Of a stretch of 64,000 nt of DNA, positions 18,632 through 29,416 are shown in pieces. This DNA comes from Cardinium endosymbiont of Dermatophagoides farinae (GTDB taxonomy: Bacteria > Bacteroidota > Bacteroidia > Cytophagales > Amoebophilaceae), in contig NZ_VMBH01000001.1 in assembly GCF_007559345.1 (NCBI RefSeq), positions 558,001 through 622,000 of the forward strand, in the 5' to 3' direction. Position 1 is the stretch's first letter. Each line of letters opens with the position of its first letter. The notes beneath the pieces are model-generated. The model did not search any database. It saw only the letters and a program-made list of their open reading frames with translations, and was not told the origin of the DNA. Both the position numbers and the translations under genes were made by a program.

Positions 18632-21600
18632 ATGTTAACTTTTTATTTTTTTCTAGCCTTATTTCTATTTCAGTTACTTTACTGGATGAAAATCAGTAGA
18701 ATTTGTATGAATGACCGATACTTGAAATGGGCAGTTGATTTAATATTCTATTCAGGGTTTGGGTGCTATACCCGCCTGGTTTTAATAGGGTCTATTTGTT
18801 TTCTAGCATGGAATAGATTAAAGCTATTTTTATTAAAATCTTTCGGTAAAAAAAATGGGTTTACGTCTACAGTATTACTCTTTTTATGGTTAATATTTAC
18901 CTGTTGTTTTATATCCTTTGAAAGGATATGTATTTATTTATCCAGGTATGATTTTATAAAATCACGTGAATGGTTAACACCTTATCTATTTATACTGTTT
19001 TTTAGTGCTTTTGCACTTCCATTTTTGTTTAATAGAGGTATAAAACCTTCCATAAAAAAAGATAAAAGTTCAATTATTAGTCCTAAATTTTACGATAAAA
19101 AGTCACCTTTTAGCATTGCTTTACCTACTAAAAACGGTCTATTACCCATCAATAATCCTCAGAGAGGAATTTATATACTAGGCGGTCCTGGAAGTGGTAA
19201 AACTAGATATGTTTTAGAACCCATATTATATGAAATGATCCAAAAAGGTTATTGTGGACTTGTATATGATTATGATTTCGAAGGTACTCCAATAGATCCA
19301 AAAAGAAGCTATTGCTTATCTAAATTTGTATATAATTGCTATTTAAAATTACCAGGAAAAAATAGGGAAAATATTACTTTTAAGACGATTAATTTTACGG
19401 ATCTGAATAAAAGTAGTCGAATCAATCCTATTGATCCTATATACATATCGGATAGAGCCTATTTAGAAGAATATGTAACCGTATTATTAAAAAATCTTAA
19501 TCCTGGCGGGAAAGATGATTTTTGGTATTTAAGTACTAAATCCCTTCTAAAAGGCATTATCGCTTACTTATCCAACCAGGCAAAAAGTTGTTGTACGCTA
19601 CCACATGTGTTAACATTATCTACTAAGCCTTTTGGTAAAATATTAAGTTTAATAGAACAAGACCCAGAAGCCTATTCCTATGCAAGTTCCATATTTGATG
19701 CTTATAAAGGCGGTGATAAATCATCAGGTCAGTTAGTAGGTATCATAGCAAGCTTTAAAACAAGCTTACAACCTTTAATTGATAAGAACTTATTTTGGGT
19801 ATTGAGTAAAAATGAAATAGATTTAACTATCAACGATAATATTAATCCAACCATACTCTGTATAGGCAATTTTCCACCTGCCAAATCAGCTTTCAGTCCA
19901 GTTATATCCCTACTGATTACCATATGTTTTAAATCTATGTATGGGCACAATAGAACGAAGAGTTTTGTGGCCATAGATGAACTACCTACCTTATACATCC
20001 CAGGTCTTTCAGAAGTCCCAGCTACGGCAAGAAAGTACGGTATTAGTACCATTTCTTGCATACAATCGAATGCCCAACTAGAAGATACCTATGGAAATAT
20101 AGGTGCTAAAAAGATACAAGGTACCCTAAGCAATCAATTTATGGGCAACTGTGGTGTGGAGTCTTCTAGATATGCCAGTTCCATATTTGGAAAGGAAGAA
20201 CATACGATCAAGTCTACAAGTTCCTCAGAAACCTGTCACAGTAATACTCAAGGTCATCACACTACGCATGGTGAAAATATCACTATACATGAACAAGAGT
20301 TGATCAAACCTAATGAGTTTTCAAGTTTTGGTGTGGGATTTTTTGCGGGGAAAGTAGTAGAAAGTGATAATGTATTTTTTCAGGAACAGTTCAAAGAAGT
20401 ATCGTCCTATGACAAAAACTTTAAAAATGAGTTATTAGAAGATTTACCAGATGTTACAAAGGTCAGTAATGAAGATAATGCTATCTATAAAGACAACTGT
20501 CCTCTTTATAGTGCTGTATGTAATGAAAACGAAGATACGGTTGCCTTATTACTCTCTCATGGTGCTAAAGTTATCTTTCAAGGAGATGGCAAATCAAATA
20601 TTTTAGACGCTGTACGATATAAAAAAAATGATGCATCTAAAAGGATATATAATCTTTTGGTCTCTAAACTTTCTCCTGAGGAAGTTGCTAGACTGAATGT
20701 TCAAGAAAAAAAAGAACAAGATATAAATGAGGTTAAGAATGAAAGTACGCCTCTATTATGGGCTGTTATAGATAATGATTTACCTAAGGTGAAAGAACTT
20801 CTAAGCTTAGGCGCTAATCCAAATATAGCTAACGTGCATAGTAACCCTCTTGAGGTGGCTGTACGTAATAAGAATAAAGAAATGGTTTCTGTATTACTCT
20901 CTTATGGAGCGGAGGTAAGATTTGATAAAGATGGTGATTCAAGTGTTTTTAATTCTTTAGAGGTCAATAACAATCAAGAAATCCTTGATGTAGTTCTTTG
21001 TCATTTTGCTGATATCGGTAAGAAAGATTCAGTGGGTTTAACTCCTATTCATTGGGCTTGTAGGGATGGACACCTAAATGTAGTAAAACATATTTTAGAT
21101 AAATCACCTTTTCTGGTTCACAATACAGATAATCCTTACAAATTCACGCCACTTCATTGGGCTGCCAGAAGAGGGTTTAAAGAAATCGTTGAACTGCTTA
21201 TTGCTAGAGGTGTCAGTAAAACTGCTAAAAGCAAGAGTGGCTTTACATCTTTGATGTTGGCTATAGCTAATAAGCATGAAGCGTTGAAATGTATCCTTTC
21301 TCCAGATGGTTTTTCAAGACATTCAAAATTGGTAGACAAAGATTGGCAGTGTAGTATTTGTATAGAAGGCGTACAAGATTCTAGGGATAAAATATTTCCT
21401 GTTATCCCGTTGGATTGTGGTCATAAGTTCCACTTCAGGTGTATTACTATGCATGTGTTGAACCAGCATGACAATGATCAAACCATTAACTGTCCTAATT
21501 GCCGTGGTAATCTATCAGCAGATATGATTCAAAAAATAGTTTCTAGTGCTACTAACCCAACCATGAGTGCATTTAGTACGTTAAATGCAGTTAGACAAAA

Positions 21601-22087
21601 AGATATGAAAAAGTTGAAGTTTTTATTGGCAAAAGGTGGCAATCCAAATGAGTCAACCGTTACTAATTCGGCTTTAGAAGAAGCAGTTCGTCAGTCTAAT
21701 TATGAGATGGTCTCTTTGTTATTGGACTATGGTGCTGATCCTACATACCAAGACCCTAGGACAAATAATACGCCTTTGCATTATGCAGCAGATAATATGT
21801 TTTTTGAAAGAACTAGTCAGGATGTATCTAACAAGATATTCATAGCCCTTATCAAACATGGTGCTATAGTAAATATGCAACGATTAGGATCAGAAAACCG
21901 TGAAACACCTAGAGATTGTGTGTGTACGTATGATGATCCTCTATTTGTTTTAACAGAAGCTGGCGGAATTCGTTCAGGTTGGTTTACTGATATTCAACCT
22001 GCCTTTGGCTTGTCAGGTGATAAAACTATATACAAAATTTTGTTTGGACGAGATCCAAAACAGGACACCTATCATGCAAAACTATAA
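18632..22087 (+). CDS. TraG/VirD4-type coupling ATPase fused to ankyrin repeats and a RING-H2 finger
   Basis: A 1151-residue single open frame. Residues 1-140 hold several membrane helices. The ATPase core has Walker A GGPGSGKT at 184-191 and Walker B VAIDELPTL at 446-454, as in conjugative coupling proteins that feed DNA or protein into type IV secretion. From about 625 come ankyrin repeats (STPLLWAV, LTPIHWACRDGHLNVV, FTPLHWAARRGFKEIVELL). A complete RING-H2 finger follows: C907-x2-C910-x18-C929-x-H931-x2-H934-x2-C937-x16-C954-x2-C957. More ankyrin repeats run to about 1100. Coupling proteins normally end near residue 600-700, so the C-terminal half is an addition of eukaryote-like type. 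RING-H2 fingers in eukaryotes recruit E2 ubiquitin enzymes. The frame is intact where most neighbours are broken. Confidence 0.85.
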   Translation: MLTFYFFLALFLFQLLYWMKISRICMNDRYLKWAVDLIFYSGFGCYTRLVLIGSICFLAWNRLKLFLLKSFGKKNGFTSTVLLFLWLIFTCCFISFERICIYLSRYDFIKSREWLTPYLFILFFSAFALPFLFNRGIKPSIKKDKSSIISPKFYDKKSPFSIALPTKNGLLPINNPQRGIYILGGPGSGKTRYVLEPILYEMIQKGYCGLVYDYDFEGTPIDPKRSYCLSKFVYNCYLKLPGKNRENITFKTINFTDLNKSSRINPIDPIYISDRAYLEEYVTVLLKNLNPGGKDDFWYLSTKSLLKGIIAYLSNQAKSCCTLPHVLTLSTKPFGKILSLIEQDPEAYSYASSIFDAYKGGDKSSGQLVGIIASFKTSLQPLIDKNLFWVLSKNEIDLTINDNINPTILCIGNFPPAKSAFSPVISLLITICFKSMYGHNRTKSFVAIDELPTLYIPGLSEVPATARKYGISTISCIQSNAQLEDTYGNIGAKKIQGTLSNQFMGNCGVESSRYASSIFGKEEHTIKSTSSSETCHSNTQGHHTTHGENITIHEQELIKPNEFSSFGVGFFAGKVVESDNVFFQEQFKEVSSYDKNFKNELLEDLPDVTKVSNEDNAIYKDNCPLYSAVCNENEDTVALLLSHGAKVIFQGDGKSNILDAVRYKKNDASKRIYNLLVSKLSPEEVARLNVQEKKEQDINEVKNESTPLLWAVIDNDLPKVKELLSLGANPNIANVHSNPLEVAVRNKNKEMVSVLLSYGAEVRFDKDGDSSVFNSLEVNNNQEILDVVLCHFADIGKKDSVGLTPIHWACRDGHLNVVKHILDKSPFLVHNTDNPYKFTPLHWAARRGFKEIVELLIARGVSKTAKSKSGFTSLMLAIANKHEALKCILSPDGFSRHSKLVDKDWQCSICIEGVQDSRDKIFPVIPLDCGHKFHFRCITMHVLNQHDNDQTINCPNCRGNLSADMIQKIVSSATNPTMSAFSTLNAVRQKDMKKLKFLLAKGGNPNESTVTNSALEEAVRQSNYEMVSLLLDYGADPTYQDPRTNNTPLHYAADNMFFERTSQDVSNKIFIALIKHGAIVNMQRLGSENRETPRDCVCTYDDPLFVLTEAGGIRSGWFTDIQPAFGLSGDKTIYKILFGRDPKQDTYHAKL

Positions 22088-22089
22088 TT

Positions 22090-22610
22090 ATGTCTAATCA
22101 AAAAATAATAACAAGCCTTTTCATTTTTTTAGGTTTGACTTTTAGTGTATTTGGTAAACCGAATAGGGTTTATATCTTGCAAAGACCTATTCATACACAT
22201 GGCTGTCATGGGATAGAAGTCAATTATGGGGTTTCGCATAAAATGCATGGGGTTTCTGCAGGCTATGCATATCACATTAATGAAATATGGCATATGAAAT
22301 TATCTGGTGGTTTTTCCAACAAAAACCTCTTAACGGTATACAATACTTACCACTATAATTTGTTTAATCATTACGAATCTATCTTTCTGAATGTTTTAGT
22401 AGGATGTCAAGGAGTTATAAGTTTCATCATGCCTGTTGGGAGCATTGTGCTAAACGTTTCAATATAGGCGCCCAATTAGGTTTAGAGTTGGAAAAATATA
22501 TCACGGATTATTTGCTTTTGATATTACTAGCAGAAACTCCTATTTCCTTGTTGGATAAAAATGATGTGTTTAATTATCGATTTTCGGCAGGATTACGTAT
22601 TACCTTTTAA
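22090..22610 (+). pseudogene. TraO-like conjugal transfer protein, frameshifted
   Basis: It starts 2 bp after the coupling-protein stop. The first frame (22090-22467) has a signal peptide (SLFIFLGLTFSVFG) and HGIEVNYGVSHKMHGVSAGY. The second frame (to 22610) has FNIGAQLGLELEKYITDYLLLIL and ends FRFSAGLRITF-like. The order of a GLEVN-type start, a LSD/ITD-type strand and a final aromatic outer-membrane-like strand resembles Bacteroidota TraO; this is inference. The two frames join around 22404-22467. Confidence 0.5.
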
Positions 22611-22700
22611 AGAATAGCTATTGATCTAGTCGAAGCAATAATGTAGCAAATAGTTTTACTATGTACTATTAACCCAATATAACGAATATATGGTTAATTA

Positions 22701-25178
22701 ATGAAAATGAGAACTAAAATGAGAAAAATAGCATCCCCATCATTTATTGTTGCTTCTTTATTTTTTTGGTCTTGTACAGTGGCCTTTAGACAGCAATTTG
22801 CCGACGATATTATTTGGATACCAAAGCATGAATATGCCTTGTTGCCAGAAAAAGGTGTAGCACCTGTTTTAGCTGAGAAAGTTCCTGTAATCTTGAGTAT
22901 TAAGTTTGACGACACATGGAATAACGATAGGTCTAACAAACCCAAAGCTCCACATAGGTATGAAAAATGGGATGTTAATCCAGAGGTTATCCAGTTTCGT
23001 ATTAAGGGTATTAGGGTTGAAGGTGGCGAAGGAAAACTGTTCAAGCGTGTTGAAATAGATGGAAAATGTTCTATAGGTGAGCCATTTAAAGTAGGTAGTA
23101 TAGTCCAGCATGGCGAAATACCCCTATATTATGTACCCAATGAGAAAGACACTTGTCATACACATAAGGTAAGTATTGATGCCATCATATTGACTTGTGA
23201 CTTTAACAGGGAGGGAGGAGATCCTATAACCTGTTCGCTAAGGCTAGATGAGCCTCCTTATGATTTAAAAGCAAGTGCCAATGTTAAGGTTATTTATGTA
23301 GAAGACAAAGAGGATACACCTATTAACATTAATATCAGTTCATCCAACGTATTAGCATCGTGTCAAAAATACCGATTGGTTAAATGGTGTGTGACAGATG
23401 GCCAGGGTACTATGTATGTAGATACAGGATCATGCAAAAAACCAATATGTAGCAATGAACCGCTTAAGTTTGGCAGCAATACACTCTTCTACGCTCCAAA
23501 ACCTGGTAGTGATGGCACCCATACCATTCATTCATTTAACAGTAGGCAATACTAAAGGTGATACCACACAAGACTATTCTTTTTCTGTTAAAGTTCAAGA
23601 TCATAGAATTGAAAACTTTACAGCAGAACTTTCTATAGTCTCAGAAGAAATACCTTTGTTACCGTTTAAAGATAGGGTATGTAAACTTAAGATCAGACCA
23701 TTAAGCGATGCAGGTAAAGTTCTTAAATACCATATTAAGGCCATTAAGCTGAATGGAGGTAAGTTCATTTTAGGCAAGGATTCCATAAAAGAAGGAACGC
23801 CCCTAACAGTAGGGGTCAATACACTAATGTTAAATCCATGTGGTTATGTTGGTGATTTAACGCCTTCTATCACCATAGTAAATGATAAGGGAGATGAACG
23901 TGAAGTAACGCTTAAACATCAATTTATTGTTAAAGATCCATCTTTTAAAGTAGTGGGTAGTTTAGAAGGTAGTGTTGAGAATGGTATGGATAACAGACAT
24001 ATCAACTTAAAGATTATTGCTCCTTTTAATACTACAAGTGATAAGTTTATTTTGTCAGATTATCGTCTATCAGGCGGTATAGAAGGTGATTTACTAAAAA
24101 TAACAGGAGAACTTGTTGAACCAGGTGGTATGCTTTCAGTAGGCGATAGTGCATTTAAATTTAGGTTAGGTGATATAGATCAGTTATAGATAAGATTGAT
24201 GGTGCACCGAAGCTGTACTTCGACATTACCTATCCAGATGGCACACATCATGAAACAGAAGCTGTAGATCTTTCTATTTTCTTATTTGAAACATTGGCCT
24301 ATAAGATAGAGTCATTATCTGAAGATAGTAAAGAGCTTTATAAACCAGTTGTTCAGGACTATAGTTTAAATCCAGAATCAGCCTTTCAAAATTTACAGGC
24401 TATAGAACCAGATTGGTATAATAGACAATCTAACCTACATAATATACTGGTTTATATGCAGCATGATACGGCTATTGCCCCTCAAGCTATGGATGCACTT
24501 ACTAGCCTACAGACACTCAAAAGTGATACTAAAGATAAAGTAAAGACTAGGGTATTGACCACAAGGTTATTAAATGATTGGCATAAAGAAATGAATCATA
24601 TTAACGCTAACCAAGAACCAGATGGTCGTAAAATACATACAGAAATACTAGAAAAAGAGCTTGGTGCTTTTTCTGATATATTTCGATCATGTAGAGATAC
24701 TCTAGGTATGGAAGATGTAGTACAATCGTTAGATGATATGCTTGAAAAAATTGAGGGATTAAAAGTAGAAACAGCAAGATTAGATACTAAAAAATATGAG
24801 AAAGAATCAGAATACAAAAATTTCCAAAGAACAACCAGGAGTGATATAAAAAATGAGAGAGAAACTAGAGAGGCTGACGTTAGTATTTTAAAATCTGAAG
24901 ACAAGCGTTTAGGAAGAGAGATAGAAGAGCTATGTAACAGTAGGGATGAACTAGAGTCTAAAATAAGAACCCATGATGGTAGTATTTCTAGATTAAACTC
25001 GTTGATGAACGAGTTAAGCAAGGTTAATAGTGATCTGCGTTCTAAGTGCAATACATTACAGTTATGGTCCGGTAAAGTAAATAAATATATTAAAAGTGTA
25101 AATGAAAGATTGTACGATAAAAGAGATAAAATGGGATGCACGCATATTTGGGAAAATTTTGAAAAAGATTTTTGTTAA
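22701..25178 (+). pseudogene. Large lipoprotein, beta-sandwich repeats plus coiled coil, in three frames
   Basis: One gene of about 825 codons broken twice. The N terminus has a lipoprotein signal with lipobox FFWSC. The middle is built from repeated beta-rich units with EGGEGKL...GEPFKVG, LNGGKFILG...GTPLTVG and LSGGIEGDL...GGMLSVG. The last 250 residues are a long coiled coil. Break 1 at about 23530 is a tandem CATT x3; removing one unit joins THTIH to LTVGNTKGD. Break 2 at about 24183 is cured by one more G (CAG GTT ATA GAT). Its position after a TraO-like gene and the unit pattern make a TraQ (DUF3872)-like origin possible, but weakly supported. Confidence 0.6.
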
Positions 25179-25193
25179 AACATATATCTAAAG

Positions 25194-26380
25194 TGTAGTA
25201 GTTAAGATTTAATCTTACAGGCAGTAAAAAATTATAGTTTAAACTTGTCAGTTAAGTCTAGTTTGTCAGACATTTCTTCAATATAGGCGATTTGATTATT
25301 TTTTCAAAGACTAATTTTTTACTGTCTTCCCAAGTTTGTATAGGTGTTTTACCGTAACAATACTTTCCAGAATGGGGTCGCTCATGATTATAGTAATGCA
25401 ACCATCTATCTAAATCCTCTTGCAAATCATCTAGATTAGTATAGATTTTTTTACGCATTGCTGTATCAAAAAATTCCTGCTTCATTGTTTTATTAAAACG
25501 TTCACAAAATCCATTGGTTTGTGGTGAATAAGCTTTAGTGACAGTATGTTCTATGCCTTCAATGCTTAAAAATAACTCAAAAGCATGATGTTCTATTTTA
25601 CCTTTATACTCAGTACCACGATCTGTTAGAATGCGCAAGATTGGTACGCTTTGCTCTTGATACCAAGGTAATACTCTATCATTTAACATATCAGCTGCTG
25701 TTAGAGCTGTCTTATCAGTATAGAGTTTTGCATTAGCTACTCTAGAATAGCTATCTATAAAGACTTGCGTATAAACTTTACCTATACCTTTAAAGTTACC
25801 CACATAATAGGTGTCTTGACAGCCTAAGTAACCAGGATGTTCGGTATCTATTTCTCCACATGCCTCTTGTTCGTTTCTACGTTTTTCTAATGCTGCTAGC
25901 TGAGAGTCAGTTAAAACAAAACCATCTTGCGCCATCTTAGCTTCCAAAGCTTTAAACCGTTTCTTTATGTTGTTCAAGTCATTACGTAACCAGATAGATC
26001 TTACGCCACCAGGAGAGACAAGTATACCTTGTTGCTTTAATTCGTTAGATACCCTAAGTTGACCATAAGCCGGATAGTCTATGGCCATATCTACTACTGC
26101 TTTTTCTATATTAGGGTCTACTCTATTAGCTAGAATAGGTTTCTTACGGCTTATTTCATACAATGCTTCTTGACCAACTGTCTCATACAAGGATTTAAAT
26201 CGGTAATAGCTATCTCGGCTATAACCCATATTTTTACACGCAGAGGATATGTTACCTAACGTTTTAGCTAGTTCTAATAAGCCTAATTTCGGTTTAATGA
26301 TTTTTTGATGTAAGTTCATAATAGTTATAATTTATATCCATACAATTTAACAATTGTAAGACTAAATCTTAACTACTACA
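25194..26380. mobile_element. IS481-family insertion sequence
   Basis: A complete element bounded by 26-bp terminal inverted repeats with one mismatch, beginning TGTAGTAGTTAAGATTTA on both ends. It holds one intact transposase gene. Target duplications are not clear at the exact borders. Confidence 0.88.
25258..26319 (-). CDS. IS481-family transposase
   Basis: A 353-residue DDE integrase-type transposase. Seen: an N-terminal helix-turn-helix (ISSACKNMGYSRDSYYRFK), an HTH_29-like middle, and the rve catalytic core with first Asp in QDTYYVGNF, second Asp in ILTDRGTEY, and the Glu in SPQTNGFCERFNKTMK. The tail LHYYNHERPHSGKYCYGKTPIQTW is typical of the family. It is intact and fits inside the 25194-26380 inverted repeats, so the element may be active. 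Confidence 0.93.
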   Translation of the reverse strand: MNLHQKIIKPKLGLLELAKTLGNISSACKNMGYSRDSYYRFKSLYETVGQEALYEISRKKPILANRVDPNIEKAVVDMAIDYPAYGQLRVSNELKQQGILVSPGGVRSIWLRNDLNNIKKRFKALEAKMAQDGFVLTDSQLAALEKRRNEQEACGEIDTEHPGYLGCQDTYYVGNFKGIGKVYTQVFIDSYSRVANAKLYTDKTALTAADMLNDRVLPWYQEQSVPILRILTDRGTEYKGKIEHHAFELFLSIEGIEHTVTKAYSPQTNGFCERFNKTMKQEFFDTAMRKKIYTNLDDLQEDLDRWLHYYNHERPHSGKYCYGKTPIQTWEDSKKLVFEKIIKSPILKKCLTN

Positions 26381-26409
26381 TTTAAAGAGCTGATTTCAAT
26401 AAAAATTTT

Positions 26410-26468
26410 AAGGGATCTTGACTAGAAAAACAAATATAAGTACATTGCTCTTCTAGTCAAGATCCCTT
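26410..26468. terminator. 18-bp stem hairpin with T-run
   Basis: AAGGGATCTTGACTAGAA (26410-26427) pairs perfectly with its complement at 26451-26468, with a 23-nt loop and seven T partly overlapping the end. The loop is long for a simple terminator, so a remnant of inverted-repeat DNA is also possible. Confidence 0.6.
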
Positions 26469-26616
26469 TTTTTAATAGAGAATCTAATTTTTTATTTCCT
26501 ATACTTTAAATTAAAGGATAGGTGCCTCCACAAAAAATACCAAAAATTGATTTACACACTTAATGGGACAGGGCCAGGTACACCCATACATTTGGGTGTA
26601 ATATGAACAGAAATGT

Positions 26617-27816
26617 TTATTTTTGAACACATTTTTCAAACTTATTAAAAAATTTATCCAAAAACTCTGAAAAATCTTTAGCAAAATGTACGAGATTACC
26701 AGAACTATCTACACAAAATACATGGCCTAAATTAGAATTTTTTTCTAAATTTATACAATATTGAATATCTTGATCTTTAGATATTAACCAATAATTTTTC
26801 TCATTTCTTCCTAGTTTCTTAATAGAACGATGAAATAAAATTTGAGTTGATGTTATGACATTAACTTTCTTGTCTATATTACTTTCCTTAATCTTATCAT
26901 CTAGATATTCATATTCACTAAGTTCACATTTATATATATCGAAAGATGTACGACATATAGATCCATATTTATTTAAAAACTCCTTATACCCTTTCAATTC
27001 ATATTGATCAAAACTATTGATATTCATGCCTAGTTTTTTAATTGACGAACCTAATATATCATTAGTTATAGCAAACCCTAATTCAAGTCTATTTTTGCTC
27101 AAAAACTTATTTACTCTGTCATCAAGACTTTCTTCAGAAGGCTTTTTTTCTTTATAAGAATCAACTTCTCCAGATTTCATCATATAATCTTCAAGCAACC
27201 TAGCCAAAAATATTAAAAAACTTTTAGAGAAATATTTAGGTATACCATCAATCCCAATAACATATATATATCCATGATTTGAAAAATCTATATAATACTG
27301 GTTATCTTCATCTTCAGCTATTAACCATATTTTTTTTCCTTCCAGTTCTTTCACAGTTTCATTCATTCTATTATTAAATGAACGTTGCATTGATATCATA
27401 CACTTAACTTTTTTCTGTTTATCATCAGCTGCCTTGGTAGGCCCGAATATAAATAAGCTTCTACCATATATAGACCCATATTCGTTTAAAAAGTTTTTAT
27501 ACCCTTTTAGTTCATCTAGATCAAAACTATTGCTATCCCATTCTAGTTCATTAAATACTAAATTTAATTCCTCACTAGATATACAAGATCCTTGCACAAG
27601 CCTTCCTAAGTTCAAGAACTCTTTCACCTTTTCACGAATAAGATAGATATCACTGTCATCTTCAGGTACACTACATATATTCTCCTCTTTAGACGTAGAC
27701 TGACAACTTAGCTCGTCTCCCATTCCCTTATTCATTTGATTACGATAGTATGATGTACATCCTAAATGTGTTACGCATATGAATAATAAAACGTAAATAT
27801 TCCTTTTTTTAAACAT
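26617..27816 (-). CDS. Lipoprotein with two tandem SUKH (SMI1/KNR4)-like domains
   Basis: A 399-residue protein with a lipoprotein signal ending in the lipobox THLGC. It contains an internal duplication: unit 1 (about 50-215) and unit 2 (about 230-395). Both contain LKGYKNFLNEYGSI/LKGYKEFLNKYGSI, a WLIAEDEDNQYYIDF/WLISKDQDIQYCINL strand pair, VIGIDGIPKYFSKSF/VDSSGNLVHFAKDF, and a closing helix. A degenerate xP-x-Y-K-x-FL..G start and a hydrophobic D/S-F-x-x-F-L end are features of SUKH domains, many of which are immunity proteins against secreted nuclease toxins. The SUKH call is inference. Confidence 0.6.
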   Translation of the reverse strand: MFKKRNIYVLLFICVTHLGCTSYYRNQMNKGMGDELSCQSTSKEENICSVPEDDSDIYLIREKVKEFLNLGRLVQGSCISSEELNLVFNELEWDSNSFDLDELKGYKNFLNEYGSIYGRSLFIFGPTKAADDKQKKVKCMISMQRSFNNRMNETVKELEGKKIWLIAEDEDNQYYIDFSNHGYIYVIGIDGIPKYFSKSFLIFLARLLEDYMMKSGEVDSYKEKKPSEESLDDRVNKFLSKNRLELGFAITNDILGSSIKKLGMNINSFDQYELKGYKEFLNKYGSICRTSFDIYKCELSEYEYLDDKIKESNIDKKVNVITSTQILFHRSIKKLGRNEKNYWLISKDQDIQYCINLEKNSNLGHVFCVDSSGNLVHFAKDFSEFLDKFFNKFEKCVQK

Positions 27817-27908
27817 AAGATGAATTATTATGAAGTTGATGATACATATAATTACTTAACCGTTTTATTTAACAGAACATAATCTCTTGTATCCTTTGAT
27901 TTGTATAT

Positions 27909-28661
27909 TTATAGTCTACCTCTATTTGGTCTATGTGTCCAGTAATTATCGGATTCCCTTATTACGTTTTCTAGAGGCAAACGTATTAGATTATCTATAA
28001 ATCTATTCTTTTCTCTATGAAGAAATGCTGGTAGCTCAATCGTAATACTGTTATCTCTAAACAAATGATCTACGTCAACCCTATCTCCTAGATACCTAGG
28101 CGAACGCCCATGTTCTGCAAAATCCCAATTAAAAATATCCAAATGACCTGAGTCATCATGCGAACGAAAACCATAAAAATTTGTAAAAAGATCTCGTATC
28201 CTAAACTCTACCGTGTATGGTCGTCTGTTATTGCGTGCTACGTTAGTATCCCAATCTACTCGCACTGGTTCCCAAATTAACATTTGATTACCTGGAATTC
28301 TTCTAAATTCACGTACAAACTGATCCCTTCCATCTTCATCAAACACTGTTCCAGGTTTTTTCAAATAAAGAGAATTACAAAATACAAACATAAAATGCTT
28401 TCTAATGTTATCATTATTTGGATCTTACCCACCAACAAAACCTTCTCCCTCTAATCTTGTAAATTTACTTCTTAACTCTCTTGGAAAGAATCCGTTGACA
28501 TAAAACCTTAAATCATTTTGCAAAGATTCTATTGGAATAGGATTTATATTCAACTCTCTTCCTCTAATAGAGCAAGACTGAAAGAAAAAACCAAGAAGAT
28601 ATAATAATGATCCAATTGATGAAATAGATGAGTATACTCTATTTCTATATATTTTTACCAT
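27909..28661 (-). pseudogene. Hypothetical secreted protein, interrupted by an in-frame TAA
   Basis: Two open stretches, 28425-28661 (N-terminal signal-like GSLLYLLGFFFQSC) and 27909-28391, are in the same frame and separated only by a TAA at 28425-28427 and 11 sense codons. Together they give about 250 residues. The C-terminal part is rich in Asp, Arg and aromatic residues with short blocks such as YGFRSHDDSGHLDIFNWDF and RVDVDHLFRDNSI. No family recognised. It lies downstream of a helicase remnant, next to the SUKH-like gene. Confidence 0.5.
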
Positions 28662-28811
28662 ACTTTAATAGGACAACCTTAAATTCAAAATATTAATAAC
28701 AGATTTAACTTACTAATGATACAAAAAAATTTATAAAATATGAAAATAAATGCAGTAATATACTTTATAACCACACCCAACTAAACCAGTCTCTAAATAT
28801 AAAATAGAGCA

Positions 28812-29402
28812 CTATATCCAAACACGTTTCACAAAAAAACCTCTTCTATTTATATCATTATACATAATCCGATCAAATCCAGCTTCTCTTAACGCGCTTC
28901 CCACTAATTTAGTATTTAGCCTAATCGTAGTGCCAACAATTTCCTGCAAGTATTAAGTATATCGGTAGCTGTCATAAATTCTCCTTCTCCTTTAGTAGAA
29001 GGAGAAAGATATTGTACAATCAACTCAGCCTCTGTAGACATAGTCGTAAAGTGATTAGAACGATCTACTAATTCTGATAATTCTTCTTTACTTAATTCAC
29101 CACTATTCGAATCTAATCTGTACAAATGATAAGCCTGCTTCCATGCTTCCTCTAAAATATACCTTGATTCATTATCCAAATATTCAATAGAATCTACCTC
29201 AAAACTAATCCATCTACTATGACCCAAATCTGATCGTAAAAACTCAATATCATTAGTACTTCCTAAAAAAGAAGCTATACGTGATGCTGTTATTTCATCT
29301 TCTTGATAAGGCAAACGAACATTAACATAACGCTGGGACAACCAAGTTTTGATTACATGAGCATTAGAACGAAACTGATGTAATTCATTTAATTGTATTA
29401 TA
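28812..29402 (-). pseudogene. VapE-type helicase remnant, copy i (C-terminal part)
   Basis: This is homologous to the C-terminal third of the copies at 39380 and 43088: LSQRYVNVRLPYQ, TASRIASFLGSTND, FLRSDLGHSRWISFEV. The 5' part with the Walker A is missing. Near the 3' end at about 28953 one A is lost (CTTAATACTTG for CTTAAATACTTG); restoring it gives LKYLQEIVGTTIRLNT and continues to a stop at 28812. It belongs to plasmid-type primase-helicase proteins. Confidence 0.75.
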
Positions 29403-29416
29403 GAACCAATTTAGTA

